A stretch of 64,000 nt of DNA from NCBI RefSeq assembly GCF_000938255.1, contig NZ_JYMR01000017.1:124001-188000 (forward strand), in the 5' to 3' direction. The notes under the pieces were generated by a model. It saw nothing but the letters and a program-made list of their open reading frames with translations. It made no database searches and was not told where the DNA came from. Shown here piece after piece: positions 46,427 to 54,728 of the stretch. Made by a program: the position numbers and the translations under genes. The DNA comes from Bradyrhizobium sp. LTSP849 (GTDB taxonomy: Bacteria; Pseudomonadota; Alphaproteobacteria; Rhizobiales; Xanthobacteraceae). The first letter of the stretch is position 1. Every line of letters starts with the position of its first letter.

Positions 46427-46936
46427 ATGCCCCAACCGGAAAGCTTCCCGATCGAGAAGATCTTCGTTCCCACAAAGCAGAAGAAAGCCGTCAAGCCCGA
46501 GAGCGTCGCGGAGATCGCGGAAAGCATCCTGGACATCGGGCAACAGGCCCCCATTTCCGTTCGGCTCGACGGAGACCGCCTCGTTCTGGTCGAGGGACTG
46601 CATCGGCTCGAAGCCTGCAAGGCGCTCGGCGAGACGACCATTCTCGGTGTCATCGTCCCGGCGGAGCTTGCTCAACACAAGCCGCTGTTGTCCGAAGGAC
46701 CCGCAGTCGAGGCAGAACGCATCAAGATGGCGCGATTGAAACAGCTGCGCCTCGAGAAGGAGGCCGCAGAGGCATCGACTTCTGCCTTGAAGGGCGTCAA
46801 CGGAACGGAAGCGCCGCGCACCCGTCCGACGAAAGGCGTTCGCGACAATCCGAAGGCACCGGGCAATGCGGGATCGACACGGAGAACATTGTCGGACTGG
46901 ATCACGCAGCAAAAGGGCAGCGGCGGCCGCTATTGA
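46427..46936 (+). CDS. ParB/Srx-like nuclease-domain protein
   Basis: 169 residues. The first ~90 match the ParB N-terminal domain: IEKIFVPTKQKKAVKPESVAEIAESILDIGQQAPISVRLDG, then the nucleotide-binding motif LVEGLHRLEACKALGE. The rest is basic and lacks the ParB DNA-binding domain, so this is a short ParB-like protein, not a chromosome-segregation ParB. Such domains can act as CTPases or nucleases in mobile-element and defence contexts. GGAG is seven bases before the ATG. Confidence 0.85.
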   Translation: MPQPESFPIEKIFVPTKQKKAVKPESVAEIAESILDIGQQAPISVRLDGDRLVLVEGLHRLEACKALGETTILGVIVPAELAQHKPLLSEGPAVEAERIKMARLKQLRLEKEAAEASTSALKGVNGTEAPRTRPTKGVRDNPKAPGNAGSTRRTLSDWITQQKGSGGRY

Positions 46937-46961
46937 TGGCCGGCTGCAGGTCTTGAGCAAG

Positions 46962-47040
46962 CGTAGCCCGGATGAGCGTAGCGATATCCGGGATCCAACC
47001 GCTCGAAGTCCCGGATGTCGCTACGCTCATCCGGGCTACG
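46962..47040. repeat. Palindromic intergenic repeat (tagcccg family)
   Basis: Starts cgtagcccggatgagcgtag and ends with its complement ctacgctcatccgggctacg; inner part gatatccggga...tcccggatgtc. Same family as 26630-26715 and 62246-62330. Confidence 0.85.
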
Positions 47041-47198
47041 AACGACCGTTCGGTGTGGCACCTCGATCCGCCCCGCCCCCGAACCCGCCATAATTTCTCC
47101 TTCGCACGCGCGTTGTGTTGGACGGCGGCGAAACCTGTCCTTCCAACGATCGGACTGCCGCACTCCCATTGACGCCCGACTGGGTGGAGAGCGCATCG

Positions 47199-48218
47199 GT
47201 GCCTGAAGCGAACGACCCCAAACCTGGTGATCAGAAGCCTGAGACCCAAAAGCCTGATGCGCCCAAGCAGGACGAGGTGCGCACCGATGGCGGGCTGGCG
47301 CGGGCCTACGGCCAGATCAAGAGCGCAGAGGAAGATCTTGCGCGGCTGGATCGGCTGGTTTCCGGAATGGAACGCGGCAGCGAAGGCCCGCGGGCCTCGC
47401 AAGCAGGCGCCGGTGCGGAGGCAGCCAAGACTCCTGAGAAGAAGACTTCCGAAAACAAGACTCCCGAGGACAAGGCGCCGGCACCGGCTAGCAAGGTTCA
47501 CGATCAAGGCCTGAAGGGAGATCGGCCCATGCTGCGCGTTTTGGTCGGCCTCGTGTTGGCGATCGGCATTCTCGGTGCCGCCTTCGCTTCGCACTATCGT
47601 GATGAAGCCAAGACAATCACCAAGTCGATCCTGGCGCGATGGGCTCCGCCGGGCGCGAGCGAGCCCCCGCAAGCGTCCGCGGTTGAAAGTCCGGCGCAGC
47701 CGCGGGCGATGCAACTGGCTGCTGCGGATGGGCCCAGTCCGGTGCCCGCGCCGCCGGTCGGCAAGGAAACGGAAAACGCTCCAAGAACCGACGCTGCAAG
47801 ACCTGGCGCCACAGCGCCCGACCCATCATCGTCTGATCTCGCGCAATCGCTCAAGACCATCACCAACGAGCTTGCGAGCATCAACGGAAAGCTCGAGCAA
47901 CTGAAAAGCCGCAATGAGCAGACGCTGCGCGAGCAGGCCGACACCATTCAACAGCTCAAGGCGGCGCAGGAGAAGGATGCGGCGGACAATGCGCGCCTCG
48001 CCGCACAGGTCCAGGCGCTGCAAACGCAACCGGCGGCTTCATCCGCACCTGCACCCGCGAAACCCGTCGTGCGGAGCGTGATGAACAACGAGACGGCTGC
48101 GCCTGCACGGCCGCGCCTGCAAGCGGCACCACCTCGGCGGCCCAGGCCGCCGCCGCGAGGCCCCTGGATGATGCCCCCGCCCTATATGGACGACCCTTAC
48201 GGCTATCCGGATTGGTGA
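47199..48218 (+). CDS. Coiled-coil membrane protein, hypothetical
   Basis: 339 residues. Lys/Pro-rich cytoplasmic N-terminus (NDPKPGDQKPETQKPDAPKQ), one transmembrane helix (MLRVLVGLVLAIGILGAAFA, near residue 110), a Pro/Ala-rich stretch, a coiled coil (SLKTITNELASINGKLEQLKSR and following) and a Pro-rich C-terminus (PPRRPRPPPRGPW). No catalytic motif. The start is uncertain: GTG 47199 is preferred on sequence character; GTG 47115 is an alternative adding 28 less natural residues. The stop codon lies inside a 36-bp direct repeat. Confidence 0.7.
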   Translation: MPEANDPKPGDQKPETQKPDAPKQDEVRTDGGLARAYGQIKSAEEDLARLDRLVSGMERGSEGPRASQAGAGAEAAKTPEKKTSENKTPEDKAPAPASKVHDQGLKGDRPMLRVLVGLVLAIGILGAAFASHYRDEAKTITKSILARWAPPGASEPPQASAVESPAQPRAMQLAAADGPSPVPAPPVGKETENAPRTDAARPGATAPDPSSSDLAQSLKTITNELASINGKLEQLKSRNEQTLREQADTIQQLKAAQEKDAADNARLAAQVQALQTQPAASSAPAPAKPVVRSVMNNETAAPARPRLQAAPPRRPRPPPRGPWMMPPPYMDDPYGYPDW

Positions 48219-48249
48219 ACCCGCAGCGGCGGATCAGCCGACGACGCGG
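48214..48249. repeat. 36-bp direct repeat, copy 1
   Basis: Begins ggtgaacccgcagcggcgg. Its partner at 49303-49338 (begins ggtgagcccgcagcggcga) differs at only a few positions. The two accessory genes at 48323-49093 lie between the copies. Confidence 0.65.
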
Positions 48250-48322
48250 AGTGCCGCTCGCTGGAATTGCGGTGCCAGTGCACTAAACTCTCAGGCTCAA
48301 CTGACCCAATCTGTCCAGTGCG

Positions 48323-48520
48323 CTACGCGCACTCGTGGGCCCGCTCGTCCCGCTTCTTCCGAACCTTGGCCAGCGAACGGTTTGCCTGTTCGACATAGCG
48401 CTGCGCTTCCTCTCCCCGACGCTCGCGGATGCCTTCGTAGACATGCGACCGCTGCTCGCTCTCCTTGCGGAGACCGATTGCTTTAAGTGCGATGGAGATC
48501 AACGTTTGCCAGTTCATCAC
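48323..48520 (-). CDS. Small charged protein, hypothetical
   Basis: 65 residues. A short hydrophobic N-terminus (NWQTLISIALKAIGL) precedes a highly charged helical stretch (RKESEQRSHVYEGIRERRGEEAQRYVEQANRSLAKVRKKRDERA). It starts 18 bases after the upstream 184-residue gene, and AAGG is at fair spacing. No known family. Probably cotranscribed with that gene. Confidence 0.5.
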   Translation of the reverse strand: MMNWQTLISIALKAIGLRKESEQRSHVYEGIRERRGEEAQRYVEQANRSLAKVRKKRDERAHECA

Positions 48521-48538
48521 AGAACCTTCGCGAACTCC

Positions 48539-49093
48539 CTACCTCAGGTAGGACAGGTCAAACCCTTCCCGGCCCATCAGCCAGAACGTCCGCTTCCAAT
48601 CGTCCGTTCCGTCCATAAGGATCGAGTAACCCTCATTCTGCATCACATTCGTCACCAAAGTGTGCTTGTGCAGCGCAGGTCCCCCAACCTGCCTCGCAGA
48701 GGTCACACGGTAGATATAGCCCGGCGTAAGCTCCTGCAAAAGCCGGCGACAACAATGACTTACGACATCAAGGACGAGCCCGGAGCAGTTCGGCGGCAAC
48801 CAGACCTTTGCAATGTCCCTGTTCATCGTTGATCGGATCGGGACCTTCCCCAGCTGATCCAGGATGGTAATTTCATACCCGAATTCGTGGTAGTCGAATG
48901 ATCTCAGATCCGGTAGCGGCGTCAAATCGCGTCGCGGCGTGAAGCCGACGTCGATCAGGGTGAGCCACCGATCATCTTCGCTCAGGCCGATCGGGGCCCG
49001 AAGATAGATGCAGCCATCCTCCTCTTCGAAGTCGAGGTCATTCGGTAGGTCGTCGATGCTTCCCAGTAGTGCGCGGACAGGCGGCAGGGACAT
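48539..49093 (-). CDS. Hypothetical protein
   Basis: 184 residues, acidic, soluble, no signal peptide or helix. Parts such as LDFEEEDGCIYLRAPIG, DVGFTPRRDLTPLPDLRSFDYHEFG and SILMDGTDDWKRTFWLMGREG look like a natural fold but I recognise no family. GC is lower than in core genes. GGAGAGAAG lies about nine bases before ATG 49093. Confidence 0.6.
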   Translation of the reverse strand: MSLPPVRALLGSIDDLPNDLDFEEEDGCIYLRAPIGLSEDDRWLTLIDVGFTPRRDLTPLPDLRSFDYHEFGYEITILDQLGKVPIRSTMNRDIAKVWLPPNCSGLVLDVVSHCCRRLLQELTPGYIYRVTSARQVGGPALHKHTLVTNVMQNEGYSILMDGTDDWKRTFWLMGREGFDLSYLR

Positions 49094-49211
49094 GACGATA
49101 CGCTTCTCTCCGGCGACCTCTCATTGAAGATCCCGATCTTTGGCGCACACGTCGATGCAGTTCAATCATAAATTGCATCAAGAGGACAACTCGGATGGGT
49201 GGATCGACTTG

Positions 49212-49240
49212 TCCGCCGTAGCTCGAAGAGCGAAGGCGGA
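49212..49240. repeat. 29-bp dispersed repeat, copy 1
   Basis: Begins tccgccgtagctcgaagag and ends gcgaaggcgga. The copy at 50597-50625 has the same orientation with one difference; the desaturase gene lies between the two. Confidence 0.65.
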
Positions 49241-49302
49241 AGCGATACCCTCGATCGCTCGGACCGAGATGATGGTTTCGCCAGGGCCCAACCCATCGTG
49301 CT

Positions 49303-49338
49303 GGTGAGCCCGCAGCGGCGAGTCAGCCGACGGCGCGG
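49303..49338. repeat. 36-bp direct repeat, copy 2
   Basis: Partner of the repeat at 48214-48249, same orientation. Confidence 0.65.
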
Positions 49339-49359
49339 CTTCCGGGATGGCGGGCAAGT

Positions 49360-50427
49360 CTACCTTCCGGACGAGCGAAGGTCTTCGGCGACGCTGTCGA
49401 ACGGGTTCTGGGTGACGACGGCCCCAAGGCTGCCCTGCTGCGAATCTGCCGCTCGGGACCCCTGGCGCTTGCCGGCTGCGAAGATGTCGTGCACGAGCCC
49501 GAGTTTCCCGAGTCCGAGAATGATCAGGCCGTTGACGTCGATCTCGTACCAGGCGTGCGACAGGTAGGCGTCGCGCGGAAACCGATGATGGTTGTTGTGC
49601 AGTCCTTCGCCGAAGGTAAGGATCGTGGTCACCAACTCGTTGGTCGTGCCGTCATTGGTCTCGAAGCGACGATAACCGTAGTTACCGTCGCTATGGCAGA
49701 CCGAGTTCACCAGCGAGGTGGCCATGGTCATGATGTAGCTGCGGAACAGGCCCGAGAACAGCACGCAGCCGATCATCGTGTGCACGCCGCCGAACGCGTA
49801 GCCGATGGCGCCCGGAATGATCACCGCCGACAGCGCGTACCAATACCAGCGCGTCCTGGTGAAGAACATGGCGATCGGGTCGGCCAGAATATCCTTGGCG
49901 TAGTATTCGCCATCAGAGGTCTCCCGGTCCCACACCCAGCCGCCTTGCGCATGCGCCATCCCCTTGGCGAAGCTGGCAAAGCGGTTGCCGGCGCCGTCAT
50001 AGTAAGGGCTGTGGACATCGCCGGGCTTGTCGGAGTGAAGGTGGTGCCGGCGATGGTTGCTCACCCACTTCAGGATCGAGCCCTGCACCGCCAGCGTGGC
50101 GATCGCGGCCAAGATCGTCCGCATGACCGGACCGCAGCGGAAACTGCGGTGCACGAAGTAGCGATGCATGAAGCCGATCCCGACCGTGGTCAGCAGAAAC
50201 ATGCCGACGAAGACCGAAATCTCCACCCAGCCGATGCCTTGCCAGAATGCCCAGATCAGCGCCGCGAACGAACCTCCGACCATAAGGCCGAACGCGATAT
50301 AGGAATCGAAAAACTTGGCGTCGACCACCGGGCCTTCAACAAGCACGCCGGGTGGCATTTTTGGTAGCGTCGTCTGGTCAGCACCGTCGTCCGACACCAC
50401 GCCCTGCACTGCGGTCATTTCAGTCAT
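49360..50427 (-). CDS. Fatty acid desaturase (acyl-CoA delta-9 type)
   Basis: 355 residues, membrane di-iron enzyme. Three histidine boxes are visible: HRYFVHRSF, HRRHH in VSNHRRHHLHSDKPGD, and HNNHH in FGEGLHNNHHRFPRDA. Hydrophobic segments FIAFGLMVGGSFAALIWAF-like, ISVFVGMFLLTTVGIGF and ALSAVIIPGAIGYAFGG surround them. It introduces a double bond into acyl chains, adjusting membrane fluidity. ATG 50427 is adopted; a second ATG at 50418 is also possible. Confidence 0.93.
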   Translation of the reverse strand: MTEMTAVQGVVSDDGADQTTLPKMPPGVLVEGPVVDAKFFDSYIAFGLMVGGSFAALIWAFWQGIGWVEISVFVGMFLLTTVGIGFMHRYFVHRSFRCGPVMRTILAAIATLAVQGSILKWVSNHRRHHLHSDKPGDVHSPYYDGAGNRFASFAKGMAHAQGGWVWDRETSDGEYYAKDILADPIAMFFTRTRWYWYALSAVIIPGAIGYAFGGVHTMIGCVLFSGLFRSYIMTMATSLVNSVCHSDGNYGYRRFETNDGTTNELVTTILTFGEGLHNNHHRFPRDAYLSHAWYEIDVNGLIILGLGKLGLVHDIFAAGKRQGSRAADSQQGSLGAVVTQNPFDSVAEDLRSSGR

Positions 50428-50596
50428 TCCATTTACGCAAAATTAACTATTCTGCAGCGCAACCTACAGCCACGGGTTGTCTTCAGCAAGGACTCGAACG
50501 TCCCTGGGAGTGCGGAAAATTACGGTGAGGGTTAACTCTGGAACCAGCCGTCGCTGTGATATCCCCACACGGCCTTAAGCTGGCTGGAGCGACCTG

Positions 50597-50625
50597 TCCG
50601 CCGTAGCTCGAGGAGCGAAGGCGGA
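50597..50625. repeat. 29-bp dispersed repeat, copy 2
   Basis: Begins tccgccgtagctcgaggag and ends gcgaaggcgga. Partner of 49212-49240. Confidence 0.65.
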
Positions 50626-50699
50626 ACCGGTCCCCCCAAACTCCGTCAGGTCCGAGTTCCGCAAGGGCTCACCTCGCCTTACCCGCACCCACAAAACCC

Positions 50700-51497
50700 A
50701 TGCCAAGGAAAAGCACGAGCCTCCTCCCTCGCCTTCGCAACATCCGGCGGGGCGCGCGGTGGGCGCGAAAGAATTTCGCGCGTGCACCGCGGATGGTTCG
50801 GATCGCGGGCGGCGTGGCGATGCTGCTTGCGGCCGTGGTGCTGGTGAACATCGTCTATCAAATCATCCGCAAGCCGACCGAGCTGTTCGTCCTTGTCGGC
50901 AATGCGCTCGACAAGGAGCCGGCCGAGAACTGGCGGCAATACGGGCCGCTGTTTCGCAAGCATTCCACCGCGACGATCACGCCCGAATTGCTGGCAGCAC
51001 TTGCGCAGATCGAGAGTTCAGGCAATCCGGTGGCGCGCACCTACTGGCGCTGGCGATTGAGCCTCAATCCGCTTGCGATCTACCGGCCCGCTTCCAGCGC
51101 CGTCGGCCTCTTCCAGATGACCGACCCGACTTTCGCCGACGCCGCACGGTTCTGTATCCGTGGCAACGCGGTCACGGAGACCGGCTGCGGGTTCACCAGC
51201 CTGTATATCCGCGCGATCCCGAGCCACGCCATCGAGCTCGCATCGGTGTATCTCGACCGCCAGGTGGCTGACGTTCTCGCCCGCGCCGGCGATGTGAAGG
51301 CGAGCCGCGAGCAGAGGCAGGATCTGGCCGCCTTCATCCATCTCTGCGGCGCCGGCCCCGCCACAGCCTACGCGCGCCGCAAGTTTCAGATGATCGCCGA
51401 CGAGCGCTGCGGCGATCACCTGGTTGCGAGCTATGTCGCGAGGGTCAATGCGATGAAGCGGCAGTTTTTGCGGCTATCGGCGGATGACAGCAATTGA
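50700..51497 (+). CDS. Lytic transglycosylase SLT-domain protein
   Basis: 265 residues. A basic N-terminus and one membrane helix (IAGGVAMLLAAVVLVNIVY) anchor a periplasmic SLT domain. Catalytic Glu is in LLAALAQIESSGNPVA, and SSAVGLFQMTDPTFADA is the conserved Gly-Leu/Phe-Gln-Met region. It cleaves peptidoglycan to make anhydromuropeptides. No secretion-system genes are adjacent. The stop lies four bases before a palindromic repeat that the IS has split. Confidence 0.88.
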   Translation: MPRKSTSLLPRLRNIRRGARWARKNFARAPRMVRIAGGVAMLLAAVVLVNIVYQIIRKPTELFVLVGNALDKEPAENWRQYGPLFRKHSTATITPELLAALAQIESSGNPVARTYWRWRLSLNPLAIYRPASSAVGLFQMTDPTFADAARFCIRGNAVTETGCGFTSLYIRAIPSHAIELASVYLDRQVADVLARAGDVKASREQRQDLAAFIHLCGAGPATAYARRKFQMIADERCGDHLVASYVARVNAMKRQFLRLSADDSN

Positions 51498-51610
51498 GGA
51501 GCGTAGCCCGGATGGAGCGAAGCGTAATCCGGGACCAGCGTTCCTTGTGGCAACACCCCGGATGGCGCTTCGAGACTGGGCAAGAATTCTATCCGATTGG
51601 GCAAAGGAGT

Positions 51611-51636
51611 GTACGATTCGGTATGACGAATCGTAC
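51611..51636 (+). promoter_or_regulatory. Hairpin enclosing the transposase start codon
   Basis: gtacgattcg (51611-51620) and cgaatcgtac (51627-51636) form a perfect 10-bp stem. The six-base loop gtatga holds the ATG at 51623. The purine-rich AAAGGAG (51602-51608 region) lies just outside the stem. Confidence 0.65.
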
Positions 51637-53191
51637 CTTCAAGACCGGGGTAAGCCGGGATCAGGCGAGCTTTCTTCCGCCGCGTGTTGAAGATTACGTG
51701 GATGGCAACAATCCCGTTCGCGCGATCGAGGCATTTGTCGCGGTGCTGGATATTGGGCGGCTTGGCTTCGGCCATGCCGGGTCAGGCGGCGGGGCGGGAC
51801 AACCGCCTTACGATCCTGCCGATCTGCTGAAGCTCTATCTTTATGGCTACATCAACCGGATCCGCTCCTCGCGCGCTCTTGAGCGCGAGGCCGGGCGCAA
51901 CCTCGAACTGATCTGGCTGATGAAGCAATTGGTGCCCGGCTATCGCACCATTGCCAATTTCCGCCGGGACAACTGGAAGGCGCTCAAGGCGGCGAACCGG
52001 GAGTTCGTGCTGCTGATGCGTGAACTCGACCTTTTGGGTGGTGAGGTGGTGGCGATCGACGGGGCGTTTTTTGATGGCAACGCCAGCAAGGCGAGCATCA
52101 AGACGCAGCGCCGACTTGCCAAGCGGCTGGCGGAGATCGAACAGGAGATTGAAGCCTATGGTGCCGCGCTGGAGGCCAACGATAGCGCGGAGGCGGAACG
52201 TCCGCCGGCGGGGCCAGACGGTGGCGGACGCGAAGGCGGCGGGGACGTCGCGCAAAAGGTGGCGACCTTGATGGCCAAGCGCACAGCCCTGAAGGCGGAT
52301 CTGGCGCAGCTGGAAGAGAGTGGCCAGACGCAGTTGTCGCGAACCGATGCGGATGCCCGCTTGTTGACGAAGAACGGCCAGGTGGTGGCGGGCTACAACG
52401 TTCAGATCGCTGTCGACGACAAACACAAGCTGATCACGGCGAGCGAGGTCGTCAACGACGGCAACGACACCGGTCAGCTTTACGATATGGCCAAAGCCGC
52501 GAAGGAGGAGCTTGGCGTCGAGACGCTCACGGCGCTCGCCGATACCGGCTATTACAACGGCCACACGCTGAAGGACTGCGAGGAGAATGGGATCGTGGCC
52601 TACGTTCCGCAAGCCAAGCGGACCGCGCGGCTCGAAGCGCAAGATCGCATCAGCCATGAAGAGTTCGCCTACGACACCGAAGCCAATGTCTATCGCTGTC
52701 CCGCCGGCAGGCTCCTGAGCCCGACGGACGGCCGCAAGACCAACGGCAACCGGATCGAGATCAGGTATGTCAGCCGCAAGTCCGACTGCGACGCCTGCGC
52801 GCTACGCTCACGCTGCCTCTCTGCCAAGACGCCGACGCGCACCGTTTACCGCTGGGAGCATGAGGCGGTGCTGGACCGGCATCGTGCACGGATGCAGGAC
52901 GCCGACGCCCAGATGCGCCGCCGGGCCGAGCTCGCCGAACACCCTTTCGGCACCCTCAAATGTCGGGCAGGTTACCGCCACTTCCTCGTCCGCGGCTTCG
53001 ACAAGGTGCGCGGCGAATGGAGCCTGATGGCGCTCTGCTACAACTTCTCCCGGGTGCTCAGCATCCTCGGCCTCGACAGCCTTATGGCCTATTTGGCCAA
53101 CCGCCATCCAAACTGGGCGCTTTTGCTTAACGTCGTCACAGCCATCGTCACTAGGCTACAAATCCGCCCGGCATTCGACTACGCTAGGTAA
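51623..53191 (+). CDS. IS1182-family transposase
   Basis: 522 residues. N-terminal DUF772-type region (RVEDYVDGNNPVRAIEAFV, YDPADLLKLYLYGYINRIRSS) and a DDE core: first Asp in VVAIDGAFFDGNAS, second in ALADTGYYNGHTL, and Glu region HEAVLDRHRARM, then RAELAEHPFGTLKCRAGYRHFLVRG. A Cys cluster (CDACALRSRC) is typical. Frame is open well upstream of the ATG, but only from 51623 is the protein family-like. It appears complete and probably active. Confidence 0.92.
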   Translation: MTNRTFKTGVSRDQASFLPPRVEDYVDGNNPVRAIEAFVAVLDIGRLGFGHAGSGGGAGQPPYDPADLLKLYLYGYINRIRSSRALEREAGRNLELIWLMKQLVPGYRTIANFRRDNWKALKAANREFVLLMRELDLLGGEVVAIDGAFFDGNASKASIKTQRRLAKRLAEIEQEIEAYGAALEANDSAEAERPPAGPDGGGREGGGDVAQKVATLMAKRTALKADLAQLEESGQTQLSRTDADARLLTKNGQVVAGYNVQIAVDDKHKLITASEVVNDGNDTGQLYDMAKAAKEELGVETLTALADTGYYNGHTLKDCEENGIVAYVPQAKRTARLEAQDRISHEEFAYDTEANVYRCPAGRLLSPTDGRKTNGNRIEIRYVSRKSDCDACALRSRCLSAKTPTRTVYRWEHEAVLDRHRARMQDADAQMRRRAELAEHPFGTLKCRAGYRHFLVRGFDKVRGEWSLMALCYNFSRVLSILGLDSLMAYLANRHPNWALLLNVVTAIVTRLQIRPAFDYAR

Positions 53192-53271
53192 TCAGACAAA
53201 ATAAATTCTTGCCCAGTCTCTTCGCTCCATCCGGGCTACGGGCACTGTTCAATTCCGCGTCCGAGTGGCCT

Positions 53272-53553
53272 TCACCACCAATACGGCCACCGCCAACCCT
53301 CATAGCGGACCCACGACGATTCCAGCGGCGGGCCGTAGGGATCGACGCGATCGTCTTCAGGGCGATAACGATAGCGTGGAACCACATTGTAATCCCACGG
53401 CGTTGGCCTGATCACAGGCGCCGTGACGATAAGCCTCTCCTGCGGCTCACGAACGATGTGAGCTTTCCGCGTCCGGGCTTCAGCACCAGACGTCCCGAGA
53501 TTGCACAGCACCACGGCAGTTCCGAGCGCGCACGCGACAGTCATGATTTTCAT
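53272..53553 (-). CDS. Small secreted protein, hypothetical
   Basis: 93 residues. Signal peptide (IMTVACALGTAVVLCNLGTSGAEA), then a Tyr/Arg/Pro/Trp-rich mature part (VVPRYRYRPEDDRVDPYGPP, ending YEGWRWPYWW). AAGGAGG lies seven bases before ATG 53553. Family not recognised. The IS element ends 52 bases beyond its stop. Confidence 0.75.
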   Translation of the reverse strand: MKIMTVACALGTAVVLCNLGTSGAEARTRKAHIVREPQERLIVTAPVIRPTPWDYNVVPRYRYRPEDDRVDPYGPPLESSWVRYEGWRWPYWW

Positions 53554-53646
53554 GCGTTGGCCTCCTTGCGAACAGAGTGCAAAAGGACTCAAAGCAAGGC
53601 AAGCGAAATTCGCTCTCGGCTCATGGCGGACTCCTGGCGCGAAGCC

Positions 53647-53740
53647 CGTAGGGTGGGCAAAGGCGCACTTGCGCCGTGCCCACCATCTCTCAACAACTGC
53701 GCCACTCATGGTGGGCACGCTTCGCTTTGCCCACCCTACG
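53647..53740. repeat. Palindromic repeat (cgtagggtgggc family)
   Basis: Arms starting cgtagggtgggcaaaggcg and ending cgctttgcccaccctacg, with an inner gtgcccaccat/atggtgggcac pair. A different family from the tagcccg repeats. Confidence 0.75.
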
Positions 53741-53764
53741 CAGCCACCCATCCTACCAGCTCAT

Positions 53765-54610
53765 CTAGGCATTCATTGTCGCAAGGCCGCGTGTTTGCGC
53801 AGGCGGGACGGCGCTTTGAGGCGGGTTGATATCCTTCAGGCTCTCATCGCTTTGATGGACTGCGAGAATGTTGATGCCGAGAGCCATCAACTGGTAGCCG
53901 TTGTCCTTCAGCCATTGCTCGAGTTGCCGGATATCGGTCTTGATCTTTTCGATCAACAGGATCGGGCGATACCTCTTGATGGTCTCCCGAGCCCCCTCAA
54001 GGGCCTCCATCTCCATGCCCTCGATATCGATCTTGATGAAATCCGTTCGCGGCAGATCGAGATCGTCCAACGTCATTTTCCGGATGAAGACGGTGTTGTC
54101 CTTGTAGTCGATCGGCTGACCGATGAATTCGTTGTTCGGGCGCTGCCGCAATTCCAGGCTGCCGAAGCTGGACGGCGCAAAATAGTTCGGATTTGGAATT
54201 TCCATCGTGCCGGATTCGGAGGACACGGCCGCATGCACCGCCAACGCATTGAAGCAATTGTTGATGGCAATGTTGCCCGCCAGCGCATAGTAGATCCGTT
54301 CCTGGGCTTCGATCGCAATCACCGAACCCCAGCCCGTCATCGACGAGGCCCATTCGACCGTGTGCACGCCGATATTGGCGCCGCAGTCGATGGCGATCAC
54401 GCCGTCACCGTGGTGCTTCCGTCGCAGTGCCAGCAATTCGAGAGCGACCTTGACTTCCGTGGGATCGAAAGCGGCCGTTTCGAGGATCTGAAACCCCACG
54501 CCGTAGCCGCGGTCAGGCCCGACCATGCGATAGTCGAAGCGATTGACGATCATCGTTCCGTGGTTGGACGCAGCCAAGACAAAGGCCAGCTTTTGCCCCG
54601 CGATCGGCAT
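53765..54610 (-). CDS. FkbM-family methyltransferase
   Basis: 281 residues. SAM-binding motif VIAIDCGANIGVHTVEW, followed by VIAIEAQERIYYALAGNI, and the FkbM region DFIKIDIEGMEMEALEGA. It probably O-methylates a sugar or other small substrate; the acceptor is unknown. GGAGA lies about six bases before ATG 54610. Divergent from the PhzF gene. Confidence 0.9.
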   Translation of the reverse strand: MPIAGQKLAFVLAASNHGTMIVNRFDYRMVGPDRGYGVGFQILETAAFDPTEVKVALELLALRRKHHGDGVIAIDCGANIGVHTVEWASSMTGWGSVIAIEAQERIYYALAGNIAINNCFNALAVHAAVSSESGTMEIPNPNYFAPSSFGSLELRQRPNNEFIGQPIDYKDNTVFIRKMTLDDLDLPRTDFIKIDIEGMEMEALEGARETIKRYRPILLIEKIKTDIRQLEQWLKDNGYQLMALGINILAVHQSDESLKDINPPQSAVPPAQTRGLATMNA

Positions 54611-54728
54611 GGTAGAATCTCCTCAGACCCAGAGTAGATTCCACTATCCCACCGCGCGCTTATGCGAAGCTTGCCCCGACATCCGCTTGCAGCCCTCACA
54701 CCGGCGCCATCATGAACAGGATCACCTC

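Larger units (their letters stand above)
51572..53220. mobile_element. IS1182-like insertion sequence, intact
   Basis: 1649 bp bounded by perfect 17-bp inverted repeats: GAGACTGGGCAAGAATT at 51572-51588 and its complement at 53204-53220. It contains one full-length transposase gene. The flanks share only ttc, a possible 3-bp target duplication. The target was a palindromic repeat, which matches the preference of some IS for such sites. Confidence 0.9.
51502..53240. repeat. Palindromic repeat interrupted by the IS element
   Basis: Left part 51502-51571 starts cgtagcccggatggagcgaa; right part 53221-53240 is ttcgctccatccgggctacg. Removing the IS and one copy of ttc restores the continuous palindrome seen at 62246-62330. 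The shared ttc at both edges may be the target duplication. Confidence 0.8.
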
